11,052 bases of DNA from Natronomonas sp. (lineage in GTDB: Archaea; Halobacteriota; Halobacteria; Halobacteriales; Haloarculaceae). This document shows, in pieces, positions 1-6,231 of the stretch (its first letter is position 1; each line of letters starts with the position of its first letter). A program made the position numbers and the translations under genes. The DNA lies in contig SLIW01000298.1 of the NCBI GenBank assembly GCA_007135435.1, forward strand, positions 1-11,052. Direction: 5' to 3'. The notes beneath the pieces are model-generated. The model was not told the DNA's origin and did not search any database. It saw nothing but the letters and a program-made list of their open reading frames with translations.

Positions 1-578
1 GCTGTCTCCTCGCCGGTCGTCTCCTCGTCGCCCGCGTCGACGTCCGCTTCTCCCTCCGCTTCGACGGCAGCCTCGATGGCCGCCTCGACCTCGTCGTACG
101 GCGGGAACTCGGGCCATTCCTCGGCGACCCAGGCGTCGCGGACGGTCCGGTCGGGGTCGACGACGAAGACGGCCGGCCGTGGCTCCGACACCCCCGCCAT
201 CCCGTCGAGCTCGTGGACGATCCCGTAGGCCTCCGCGACCCCGTTCTGCGGGTCCGAGAACAGGCGGTACGCCTCCACGCCCCACTCCTCGAGGAACCGC
301 GAGTGCTCGTACGGCGAGGAGATCGAGAGGCCGACGACCTGGACGTCGAGGTCGTCCCAGCCCCGATCCCGGATCGCCTGCCAGATGTAGACCGCCGGGA
401 AGTCGCCGTCCATCGGGTGGAACACGAGGACGACGGGTCCATCCGCGAGGAGCCCCGACAGCGAGGCGTCCTCCCAGTACTCGTCGTTCACCAGCGGACG
501 GGTGAAATCAGGCGCCTCCTCGCCCTCCGCCACGTGGTCGGTGGGACCGAGCTCGACGACGTCGAAGTCGGGGCTCAC
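1..578 (-). CDS. Redoxin/peroxiredoxin-fold protein lacking cysteine, 3' end cut by window edge
   Basis: About 192 residues are visible and the C-terminus runs off the left edge. The fold looks like AhpC/TSA: APDF at residues 22-25, a core strand PVVLVF at 48-53, then HPMDGDFPAVYIW where peroxiredoxins carry their Pxx(T/S)xxC active site, and a later RPAVFVVDPD strand. No cysteine occurs anywhere in the visible part, so it cannot be a standard thiol peroxidase. A structural, chaperone-like or partner role is inference. The visible end is an Ala/Glu/Asp-rich acidic tail, probably disordered. The GTG start (576-578) is favoured because it overlaps the TGA of the upstream glutaredoxin-like gene as GTGA, the usual arrangement for translational coupling, and because the homologous-looking sequence begins there. 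The two genes almost certainly form an operon. I am confident of the fold family and uncertain of the activity. Confidence 0.85.
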   Translation of the reverse strand, partial: MSPDFDVVELGPTDHVAEGEEAPDFTRPLVNDEYWEDASLSGLLADGPVVLVFHPMDGDFPAVYIWQAIRDRGWDDLDVQVVGLSISSPYEHSRFLEEWGVEAYRLFSDPQNGVAEAYGIVHELDGMAGVSEPRPAVFVVDPDRTVRDAWVAEEWPEFPPYDEVEAAIEAAVEAEGEADVDAGDEETTGEET

Positions 579-889
579 GTCTCCACACCACCGTCGGCGG
601 ACGCGATAGCGCGCGCGGATTCAGTCCCCCGGTCGCCGTAGGTGGTCTCGAGGTACTCGACGATGTTGGCGCTCTCGGACATCGTGACGCCGGTGTGCTC
701 GTCGACGAGGGCGGGGACCGTCCGGGCGCCGGTGAGGCGCTTGACGACGTCCCGGCGGGAGTGCCGGGCCTCGACGAACCGCGAGCGGTACGGCACCCCG
801 AGGTCCTGGAGCACCCGGACGACGCGCTCGCAGTACGGACAGGCCTGCAGCCGGTACAGCGTCAGGTGCGGATCGCCGTCCTCGTTCAT
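575..889 (-). CDS. Glutaredoxin / GST N-terminal-domain thiol protein
   Basis: A 104-residue single-domain thioredoxin-fold protein. It has the redox motif CPYC at residues 17-20 (LYRLQACPYCERV), the cis-proline loop TVPAL at 57-61, and a glutathione-type binding segment ESANIVEYL at 72-80, the pattern of the GST N-terminal/glutaredoxin group. It probably performs dithiol-disulfide exchange in the cytoplasm. Haloarchaea generally use gamma-glutamylcysteine rather than glutathione, so the small-thiol partner is unclear. The frame is open upstream to 1087, but ATG at 887-889 gives the standard domain length, and a TATA-like CCTTAGG lies about 28 bases upstream. The upstream extension is low-complexity translation of a 27-bp repeat. 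The stop overlaps the start of the redoxin gene by GTGA, so the two are co-translated. Confidence 0.9.
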   Translation of the reverse strand: MNEDGDPHLTLYRLQACPYCERVVRVLQDLGVPYRSRFVEARHSRRDVVKRLTGARTVPALVDEHTGVTMSESANIVEYLETTYGDRGTESARAIASADGGVET

Positions 890-914
890 GCACACGATTT
901 GGGACGGTCGCCGC

Positions 915-920
915 CTAAGG
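915..920 (-). promoter_or_regulatory. TATA-like box for the glutaredoxin-redoxin operon
   Basis: Read on the minus strand, CCTTAGG is centred about 28 bases before the ATG at 889. That spacing suits a haloarchaeal TATA element driving a leaderless transcript. The match to a TTTAWW-type consensus is weak. Confidence 0.4.
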
Positions 921-994
921 GTGTCGCCTCCGGAAGCCGTCGACGCATAGCCGGGTGGCCGAGCGTCGCGACGGTCGGACGACGGACTGGGGGT

Positions 995-1060
995 GACCCA
1001 GCCACGACACGACCTGGGACCGACCCAGCCACGACACGGCCGGGAACCCACCCAGTCGCC
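995..1060. repeat. 27-bp tandem repeat, 2.4 copies
   Basis: Units at 995-1021 and 1022-1048 match at 24 of 27 positions; both begin GACCCAGCCACGACACG. A partial third copy (cacccagtc) follows at 1049. The repeat lies between the divergent glutaredoxin and CNNM genes, upstream of both promoters. Function unknown. Confidence 0.85.
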
Positions 1061-1087
1061 CGGTTTCGAGGCCGACATCCATGACAA

Positions 1088-1095
1088 GCCTTAAT
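1088..1095 (+). promoter_or_regulatory. TATA-like element for the CNNM/CorC gene
   Basis: GCCTTAAT lies about 34 bases before the ATG at 1126. This predicts a transcript starting close to 1118 with a very short leader, which supports 1126 rather than the upstream ATG at 1081 as the start. Confidence 0.45.
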
Positions 1096-1125
1096 CCCGA
1101 CGGCGGAGTAGACGGGGCGTCCAAG

Positions 1126-2499
1126 ATGGGCTCTCTCGCCTGGCAGATCGCGCTCGTCGCGTCACAGGTCGGCCCCGATCCGGGTGGGCTGCCCGTCAGC
1201 GACACGACCGTCGCGGTCGTCGGCGCGCTCGTCATCCTGGTGCTGCTGGCGCTCTCGGGGTTCTTCTCCTCCTCGGAGATCGCCATGTTCGCGCTGCCGC
1301 CCCACCGGGTCGACTCGCTGGTGGCCGACAACCTGCCCAACTCGGAGACGCTGAAGGAGCTCAAGGACGACCCCCACCGGCTGCTCGTGACGATCCTCGT
1401 CGGCAACAACATCGTCAACATCGCGATGTCGTCGTTCGCGACGGGCCTCCTGACGCTGTACTTCAGCCAGTCGGTGGCGGTCTTCATCGCCACCTTCGGC
1501 ATCACCTCGCTCGTGTTGCTCTTCGGCGAGAGCGCGCCGAAGTCCTACGCCGTCGAGAACACCGAGTCGTGGGCGCTGCGCATCGCGAAGCCACTCAAGG
1601 CCTCGGAGTACCTGCTGTTGCCGCTGATCGTCACCTTCGACTACCTGACCCGGCAGGTCAACAAGATCACCGGCGGCCGCGCGGAGATCGAGTCGACCTA
1701 CGTGACCCGCGAGGAGATCCGGGACATCATCGAGACGGGCGAGCGCGCGGGCGTCCTCGAGGAGGACGAGCGGGAGATGCTCCAGCGCATCTTCCGGTTC
1801 ACGAACACGATCGCCAAAGAGGTGATGACCCCGCGGCTCGACATGGAGGCCGTCCAGAAGGACGCCACCATCGAGGAGGCCATCGAGGTCTGCGTCCGGT
1901 CGGGCCACACCAGGCTGCCGGTCTACGACGGGAGCCTCGACAACATCCTCGGGATCGTCCACGTCTCGGACCTCGTCAGGGACCACGTCTACGGCGCCAA
2001 CGACGACGTCACCCTCGAGGACCTCATCGAGGAGACGCTCCACGTCCCCGAGTCGAAGAACGTCGACGATCTACTCGCCGAGATGCGCGAGACCCGCCTG
2101 CACATGGTCATCGTCATCGACGAGTTCGGGACCACCGAGGGGCTCGTCACGATGGAGGACGTCACCGAGGAGATCGTCGGCGAGATCCTCCAGGCCGGCG
2201 AGGAGCAGCCCATCGAGTTCGTCACCGACGAGGAGGCCGTCGTCAAGGGCGAGGTCAACATCGACGAGGTGAACGAGGCGCTCGACATCGACATCCCCGA
2301 GGGCGAGGAGTTCGAGACCATCGCCGGCTTCATCTTCAACCGGGCGGGCCGGCTCGTCGAGGAGGGCGAGGTCATCGAGTACGACGGCCTCGAGATCGTC
2401 GTCGAGCGCGTCGAGAACACCCGGATCATGAAGGCCCGCATCGTCCGGACCGAGGCCTACGACGAGCTGCGGAGCGAGGAAGCCGACGAGGACGAGTGA
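1126..2499 (+). CDS. CNNM-transmembrane/CBS/CorC-domain protein (hemolysin C family)
   Basis: A 457-residue membrane protein of the CNNM/CorC (HlyC, UPF0053) family, whose characterised members take part in Mg2+ or Co2+ transport and efflux. The DUF21/CNNM membrane domain covers about residues 26-190. Its first helix (about 27-47) runs into the family hallmark SGFFSSSEIAMFAL, and the small-residue signature LVTILVGNNIVNIA follows. A CBS pair begins near EVMTPR (residues 232-237), includes HTRLPVYDG, and ends with the conserved IDEFGTTEGLVTMEDVTEEI. The C-terminal CorC/HlyC domain follows and ends in an acidic tail (EEADEDE). The frame could start at 1081, adding 15 residues, but the TATA-like element at 1088-1095 and the lack of recognisable sequence in that extension favour 1126. 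The term 'hemolysin' is historical. It is convergent with the PiT-like gene. The last codons and stop (GACGAGTGA) form the first unit of the 22-bp repeat array that follows. Confidence 0.92.
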   Translation: MGSLAWQIALVASQVGPDPGGLPVSDTTVAVVGALVILVLLALSGFFSSSEIAMFALPPHRVDSLVADNLPNSETLKELKDDPHRLLVTILVGNNIVNIAMSSFATGLLTLYFSQSVAVFIATFGITSLVLLFGESAPKSYAVENTESWALRIAKPLKASEYLLLPLIVTFDYLTRQVNKITGGRAEIESTYVTREEIRDIIETGERAGVLEEDEREMLQRIFRFTNTIAKEVMTPRLDMEAVQKDATIEEAIEVCVRSGHTRLPVYDGSLDNILGIVHVSDLVRDHVYGANDDVTLEDLIEETLHVPESKNVDDLLAEMRETRLHMVIVIDEFGTTEGLVTMEDVTEEIVGEILQAGEEQPIEFVTDEEAVVKGEVNIDEVNEALDIDIPEGEEFETIAGFIFNRAGRLVEEGEVIEYDGLEIVVERVENTRIMKARIVRTEAYDELRSEEADEDE

Positions 2500-2671
2500 T
2501 TGCCGAGCGATGGACGAGTGACTGCTGAGCGATGGACGAGTGACTGCTGAGCGATGGACAGGTTACACCCGGGCGATGGACGGGTTACGCCCGAACGATG
2601 GACGAACGACGCCCAGGCGATGGACGAACGACGGCCGAATAACGACCGCGCGATGGACGAACGACGGCCGG
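2485..2671. repeat. 22-bp tandem array (11-bp sub-register) starting inside the CNNM stop codon region
   Basis: Units begin at 2485 (degenerate), 2507, 2529, 2551, 2573, 2595 and 2617, each 22 bp apart. One more begins at 2650 after a 33-bp step. The whole span is 187 bp, exactly 17 times 11. The unit is GCGATGGACGA followed by a second half that varies from GTGACTGCTGA to ACGACGGCCGA. The first unit contains the CNNM terminal codons and TGA, so the array may have expanded from the gene's own 3' end. It fills the gap between two convergent genes. There is no protein-coding signal. Function unknown. Confidence 0.92.
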
Positions 2672-2725
2672 CGTCGACCCGTGGCGGGAGGTCGGATCGG
2701 TCGGACTCGGCCCCGCAGTGCTGGA

Positions 2726-3895
2726 TCAGACCACCACGATACCGAGGTAGAGCACGTAGCTCAGGACGCCGGCGCCGACGAGGGAGGCCACCCACGCGAG
2801 GACCGTGTACCCGATCTTCCCGGCGCTCACGCCGGCCGCGCCGGCCGCGCCCGCGCCCACGACCGCCGAGACGACGATCTCGTTGAACGAGATGGGGACG
2901 CCCAGGAGGATGGCGACCTGCGCGATGGCGAACGAGGGGATGAGCGCGGCGATCGAACGCCGGGGACCGAGCGAGGAGTAGTCCTGGGCGATCGCCTTGA
3001 TCATCCGCGGCGCGGCGGTCCACGAACCGAGCAGCAGGCCGACGCCGCCGCCGAACAGCAGCGCCACGAGCGGGAGGGCCACGCCCGCTCCCTCCAACAG
3101 CGGCAGGAGCGGCCCGAGCGCCAGGCCGACCTGGCTCCCGCCGGCCGAGAACGCCACGAGCGCGCCCATCACGAGCAGGAAGTGGCGTTCGCCCGCCGCC
3201 TCGTCGGCCCGCATGTCCGCCGCCAGCGCGCCGCCGATCGTCGCGGCGACGAGCAGCGTGACGGCCGCCCGTCCCGGGTATCCGGACCCGCCCGCGATCG
3301 CCGCCGAGACGCTCGCCGCCTCCCCGCCGCCGCCGAGGAGGACGAACTCGACGTTGGCGAGGATGGCGCCGACGAGCGCGGCCAGCGCCGGGATCGCGAG
3401 GACCTCGGCCACCGCCTCGTGGCGGAGCAGCCATGCCGTCGCGTAGGCGACGCCGCCGCCGACGAAGGGGGTGAGCCCCCAGACGGCGAGGATCTCGAGC
3501 CACTTCGGCCAGGCCGGGGCGCCGCCCATGGCGAGCCCGGCGCCGATGACCGCGCCGGTGACGGTGAACGCCGTCGCGATCGGGTAGCCGGTGAACACTC
3601 CGACGGCGACGAGCGCGGCGGCGATCGAGAGGGCGACGATGGCGGCGACAGGCGTGAGCGGATCGCCCACGACGAGCTCGCGGCCGACCGCCTCGGTCAC
3701 GTTGGCCCCCTGGAGGGTCGCCCCCAGCAACCCGAAGATCCCGACGACGAAGCCCGCGCGCATCACGGAGACGGCGTTGGCGCCGACCGCCGGCGCGAAC
3801 GGCGTCGACCCCGACGAGCCCGCACCGATTGCCCACGCCATGAACAGGCTGGCCAGCCCGGCCGCCAGGAAGGTCGCGACCGTGACGGCGTCCAT
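2726..3895 (-). CDS. PiT-like inorganic phosphate/anion permease
   Basis: A 389-residue, very hydrophobic polytopic membrane protein with alternating Ala/Gly/Val/Leu segments, about ten predicted helices by eye, and an internal duplication. It resembles the haloarchaeal PiT-family proteins annotated as anion or phosphate permeases. The N-half has AWAIGAGSSGSTPFAPAVG (residues 21-38) and GYPIATAFTVTGAVIGAGLA. The second half has FSAGGSQVGLALGPL at 249-263. Classical PiT proteins carry GANDVANA-like motifs at both places. Here the Asn-Asp is absent from both (GAGSSGST and SAGGSQVG), so the exact substrate is uncertain. ATG 3895 is preceded by a good TATA box 29 bases upstream. No PhoU or DUF47 partner gene is adjacent. 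Tandem repeats flank the gene: a 22-bp array beyond its 3' end and an 11-bp array upstream of its promoter. Confidence 0.85.
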   Translation of the reverse strand: MDAVTVATFLAAGLASLFMAWAIGAGSSGSTPFAPAVGANAVSVMRAGFVVGIFGLLGATLQGANVTEAVGRELVVGDPLTPVAAIVALSIAAALVAVGVFTGYPIATAFTVTGAVIGAGLAMGGAPAWPKWLEILAVWGLTPFVGGGVAYATAWLLRHEAVAEVLAIPALAALVGAILANVEFVLLGGGGEAASVSAAIAGGSGYPGRAAVTLLVAATIGGALAADMRADEAAGERHFLLVMGALVAFSAGGSQVGLALGPLLPLLEGAGVALPLVALLFGGGVGLLLGSWTAAPRMIKAIAQDYSSLGPRRSIAALIPSFAIAQVAILLGVPISFNEIVVSAVVGAGAAGAAGVSAGKIGYTVLAWVASLVGAGVLSYVLYLGIVVV

Positions 3896-3920
3896 CGCGG
3901 TCGTCTACGCCGTCGATTCG

Positions 3921-3926
3921 GATAAA
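3921..3926 (-). promoter_or_regulatory. TATA box for the PiT-like permease
   Basis: On the minus strand GACGTTTATCC places TTTATC about 29 bases before the ATG at 3895, suggesting a leaderless or near-leaderless transcript. The 11-bp repeat array begins about 15 bases further upstream. Confidence 0.6.
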
Positions 3927-3940
3927 CGTCCCGTGGAGGG

Positions 3941-4072
3941 CGGTGGACGGGCGGTGCATTGGCGGTGGACCGGCGGTGGACCGGCGGAGGATCAACGGTG
4001 GACCGGCGGTGGACCGGCGGAGGATCAACGGTGGACCGGCGGAGGACCAACGGTGGACCAGCGGTGGAGGGT
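3941..4072. repeat. 11-bp tandem array, 12 units in strict register
   Basis: Twelve consecutive 11-bp units start at 3941 and then every 11 bases to 4062. The consensus is CGGTGGACCGG, with variants CGGAGGATCAA and CGGAGGACCAA. A higher-order 33-bp unit (two CGGTGGACCGG plus one CGGAGGATCAA) occurs as exact copies at 3963-3995 and 3996-4028. The array lies between the divergent PiT-like and YigZ-family genes, ending about 80 bases before the YigZ promoter and starting just upstream of the PiT promoter. All strands and frames are open here only because the repeat lacks stops. Confidence 0.95.
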
Positions 4073-4152
4073 GGCGTCGAACGGCCAAACTGGTGGAGGT
4101 ACCGCGCCGACACCGCCGCGCAGATGCCGGGGGATCGGCCGTGTCCCGGGAC

Positions 4153-4167
4153 GCGAAAGCCGTTTAC
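4153..4167 (+). promoter_or_regulatory. BRE/TATA promoter for the YigZ-family gene
   Basis: GCGAAAGCCGTTTAC combines a CGAAA-type BRE with a TTTA TATA core at 4163-4166. The predicted transcription start is near 4190, about 12 bases before the GTG at 4202. This argues against in-frame starts upstream, including GTG 4187. Confidence 0.6.
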
Positions 4168-4201
4168 CCCCGGCGTCCAGAGTTCGGTGCGTGAGCGTCG
4201 C

Positions 4202-4861
4202 GTGACCGAAGAGGAGGACGGGCGGCCGACCGAGCCGGCTGACGGCCCCGCCGACGCCGAGTCCTACCAGACCGTCCCCCGATCGGCCGAGTGCGGCTTC
4301 ACCGTCCGGGGGTCCGAGTTCGTCGGTCGCGCGGCACCCGCCGAGACGGTCGAGGCGGCCGAGGGGTTCGTCGACGAGGTGGCCCGCCGGGAGCCCGACG
4401 CGACCCACCACGTCCCCGCCTACCGGGTCCGGGCGGACCCGTTCCGCGAGTACGCCTCCGACGACGGCGAGCCCTCCGGGAGCGCCGGGAAGCCGGTCCT
4501 CTCGGTGCTCCAGGGTCGGGACCTGGAGAACGTCGTCGTGGTCGTCACGCGCTACTACGGGGGGACCAACCTCGGCGTGGGCGGGCTGGTGCGGGCGTAC
4601 TCGCGGGCCGCGAACGAGGCGGTCGACGCCGCCGGCGTCGTCACGGCGCGGCCCCACGAGCGGTTCGCCGCGACCGTCGACTACGACGACTCCGGGACCG
4701 TCCGCGGCGTGCTCGAGAGCGAGGGGGTCGAGTTCGACGCGGACTACGGGGAGCGCGTCCGCTTCGACGTCCGCGTCCCTGTCGCCGAATCCGACGAGGT
4801 CCGTGACCGACTGCGGAGCGCGACCAGCGGTCGGGTGGAGCTCGACTCGCGCGGGGACTGA
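4202..4861 (+). CDS. YigZ/IMPACT family protein (UPF0029 domain)
   Basis: A 219-residue protein of about the usual YigZ length. The UPF0029/IMPACT N-domain includes the conserved SDDGEPSGSAGKP at about residues 86-98 and the family signature RYYGGTNLGVGGLVRAYS at 117-134. The remaining C-terminal part matches the ferredoxin-like second domain. IMPACT homologues in eukaryotes regulate GCN2; the prokaryotic role is not established, although a nucleic-acid or ribosome-linked role has been proposed. The GTG at 4202 (MTEEED...) is chosen because the promoter predicts transcription starting near 4190, and residues upstream of it (back to 3959) are only translation of the 11-bp repeat and promoter. 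GTG at 4187 is an alternative adding five residues. It is divergent from the PiT-like gene. The first 110-bp repeat starts six bases after its stop. Confidence 0.93.
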   Translation: MTEEEDGRPTEPADGPADAESYQTVPRSAECGFTVRGSEFVGRAAPAETVEAAEGFVDEVARREPDATHHVPAYRVRADPFREYASDDGEPSGSAGKPVLSVLQGRDLENVVVVVTRYYGGTNLGVGGLVRAYSRAANEAVDAAGVVTARPHERFAATVDYDDSGTVRGVLESEGVEFDADYGERVRFDVRVPVAESDEVRDRLRSATSGRVELDSRGD

Positions 4862-4866
4862 GCCGT

Positions 4867-5228
4867 GTCTGACGCTTCGACAGGAGTGAAACCGCACGAC
4901 AGCGACGCCGTCCAGGTGAAGCGAGGGGGTTCGCGAGACCGGCCAGCCGTGACGAGCCGACGCGACGATGACGCTCGTCTGACGTTTCTCCAGGACCGAG
5001 ATCGCCGGAGGGCGCCGCCGTCCAGCTGAAGCGAGGGGGTTGCCGGACGCCCGCCTCCGACGTCGGAACCGGTGCGTACGCCGGGCGTCTGACGTTTCGT
5101 CAGGAGCGAAATCGACAGCTGGCGTCGCGGTCCAGGCGAAACGAGCGGGTTCGCCGACCGATCTGACGGATCGAAGGCGACACGGCCGGTGGCCGAACCT
5201 CGAGGCGAAACCGTGGTTCCGGACGTCG
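4867..5228. repeat. Long direct repeats: three copies at 110-bp spacing plus a degenerate fourth
   Basis: Cores of about 74 bp begin at 4867, 4977 and 5087, exactly 110 bp apart. All begin GTCTGACG, contain CAGGA near base 15, and share a GTCCAG...GAAGCGAGGGGGTT-like block. The first two are followed by unlike spacers of about 36 bp. A fourth, shortened and degenerate copy (ATCTGACGGATCG..., then AGGCGAAACCG) seems to follow the third directly at 5161-5228. In copy three, CTGACG-TTT-CGTCAG can form a perfect 6-bp hairpin; copy one has one mismatch and copy two more. The 110-bp period is not a multiple of three, so the copies do not encode a repeated protein. Not CRISPR-like: cores are too long and too divergent. 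Confidence 0.85.
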
Positions 5229-5296
5229 GTGGAACGACGCCGATAGTCCGCCGGCGACCGACCGACTCGCCGATGGATGCCGCGGGCCATCCCAGC

Positions 5297-5384
5297 GAGA
5301 GACAGGGGACACGACGACCAGTGACAGAAGCCACGATGGCCAGTGACAGAAGCCACGACGATCAGTGAAAGCGGCCACGTCCGT
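5297..5384. repeat. 22-bp tandem array, four units
   Basis: Units begin at 5297, 5319, 5341 and 5363. The best two (5319 and 5341) share CAGTGACAGAAGCCACGA; the outer two are diverged (the first matches at 15 of 22 positions). Rotated, the unit reads CGATGGCCAGTGACAG, which resembles the 22-bp array at 2485-2671 (CGATGGACGAGTGACTG). This suggests one repeat family in two intergenic gaps. Confidence 0.85.
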
Positions 5385-5473
5385 GGGTGCTGTGGGCTGC
5401 AGTTAGGAGCGCGATGGACCGGAGCAGGGACCGCGGTAGGCCGTGGCGACGAACCGATACTGTGGTGGCCGTC

Positions 5474-6145
5474 TCAGGTACCGAACGCCCGGTCGCCGGC
5501 GTCGCCGACCCCCGGGACGATGTAGCCGTCGTCGTCGAGGCGCTCGTCGATGCTGACCGTCAGGACGTCGGCGGCCGGGTACGCCTCGTCGACGCGGACG
5601 AGCCCCGGTGGCGCACACACCGCCGAGAGGACGACCAGCCGCTCCGGGGAGCCCTTCGCGAGCACCTCGTCGAGGACCGCCACCATCGTGCTCCCCGTCG
5701 CGAGCATCGGGTCGGCGACGATCACCGTGTCCTCGGCGTCGATGTCGGGGAGCTTGACGTAGTCGACGGTGATCGGGAACTCGCCCGACTCGTCCATCCC
5801 TGCCTCCTCGTCCCGACCCGCCGAGATGACCCCCTGGGGCGCGTGCGGGAACGCCTGGAGGAGCCCCTCGACGAACGGGGTCGCCGCCCGGAGGACGGTG
5901 ACGATGACCACCTGGTCGAGTCCCTTGACCACCTCGCCGGTCGTCTCCGCCAGGGGCGTCGTGATGGAGACGTACTCCGTGTCCATCATGCCGTCGATGA
6001 TCTCGAACCCGCAGAGCCGGCCGAGCTCGACGAGGCCGTCGCGGAACGCCACCTGGTCGGTGTCCACCGAGCGAAGCGAGGAGAGCGTGTGCTTCGCCAG
6101 CGAGTGCGTGATGACGTGGGCGTCGTCGCGATCCACTATCGGCAT
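5474..6145 (-). CDS. upp: Uracil phosphoribosyltransferase
   Basis: A 223-residue cytoplasmic enzyme converting uracil and PRPP to UMP and pyrophosphate (pyrimidine salvage). The PRPP-binding loop is [11 protein letters not shown] ([10 protein letters not shown] at about residues 145-154), the upstream RAATPFVEG matches the conserved Arg-containing segment, and the C-terminal uracil-binding signature [16 protein letters not shown] ends the protein. Length is typical of the family. The frame is open upstream to 6322, but ATG at 6143-6145 begins the conserved [19 protein letters not shown] sequence and sits 27 bases after a clear TATA box. It is divergent from the DUF5828-like gene, and its 3' side faces the 612-base repeat region. 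Confidence 0.97.
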   Translation of the reverse strand: MPIVDRDDAHVITHSLAKHTLSSLRSVDTDQVAFRDGLVELGRLCGFEIIDGMMDTEYVSITTPLAETTGEVVKGLDQVVIVTVLRAATPFVEGLLQAFPHAPQGVISAGRDEEAGMDESGEFPITVDYVKLPDIDAEDTVIVADPMLATGSTMVAVLDEVLAKGSPERLVVLSAVCAPPGLVRVDEAYPAADVLTVSIDERLDDDGYIVPGVGDAGDRAFGT

Positions 6146-6168
6146 ACGGGAAGCGGGGGCGCCGTCGG

Positions 6169-6174
6169 CATAAA
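6169..6174 (-). promoter_or_regulatory. TATA box for upp
   Basis: On the minus strand GTCTTTATGCC places TTTATG 27 bases before the ATG at 6145. This suits a leaderless upp transcript. Confidence 0.6.
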
Positions 6175-6231
6175 GACAGGTGTCGGCCGGGGACATAGCG
6201 GCGTAGCGGAGCCCCACTGGGGCCGTGGCCA

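Larger units (their letters stand above)
4862..5473. other. 612-base non-coding region dominated by repeats
   Basis: The stretch between the 3' ends of the YigZ-family gene (+) and upp (-) holds the 110-bp repeats (4867-5228), an unassigned stretch (5229-5296), a 22-bp array (5297-5384) and about 90 unassigned bases. The open frames that cross it have haloarchaeally atypical Arg/Ser/Pro-rich composition and change frame between repeat copies, so I see no credible gene. It is unusually long for a gap between two convergent genes here. A structured or regulatory RNA cannot be excluded from sequence alone. Confidence 0.7.

Noticed and set aside
1081..1125. Upstream ATG start for the CNNM protein
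   Set aside because: The TATA-like element falls inside this stretch and the extra 15 residues show no family sequence. Kept as a less likely alternative.
2540..3925. Long plus-strand open frame (461 codons) over the permease gene
   Set aside because: It is antisense to the PiT-like gene, is rich in Arg/Gly/Asp without domain sense, and starts in the 22-bp array. It is open only because of high GC.
3959..4201. N-terminal extension of the YigZ-family protein through the 11-bp array
   Set aside because: A promoter lies at 4153-4167, downstream of this stretch, and the translated repeat is unlike the family's N-terminus.
4025..5356. 443-codon minus-strand open frame over YigZ and the repeat region
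   Set aside because: It is antisense to the YigZ-family gene and crosses the 110-bp repeats, where copies fall in different frames. Composition is Arg/Pro-rich, unlike haloarchaeal proteins.
4867..5384. CRISPR array
   Set aside because: The cores are 74 bp and diverged and there are too few copies; the 22-bp array has no spacers. No cas genes are present.
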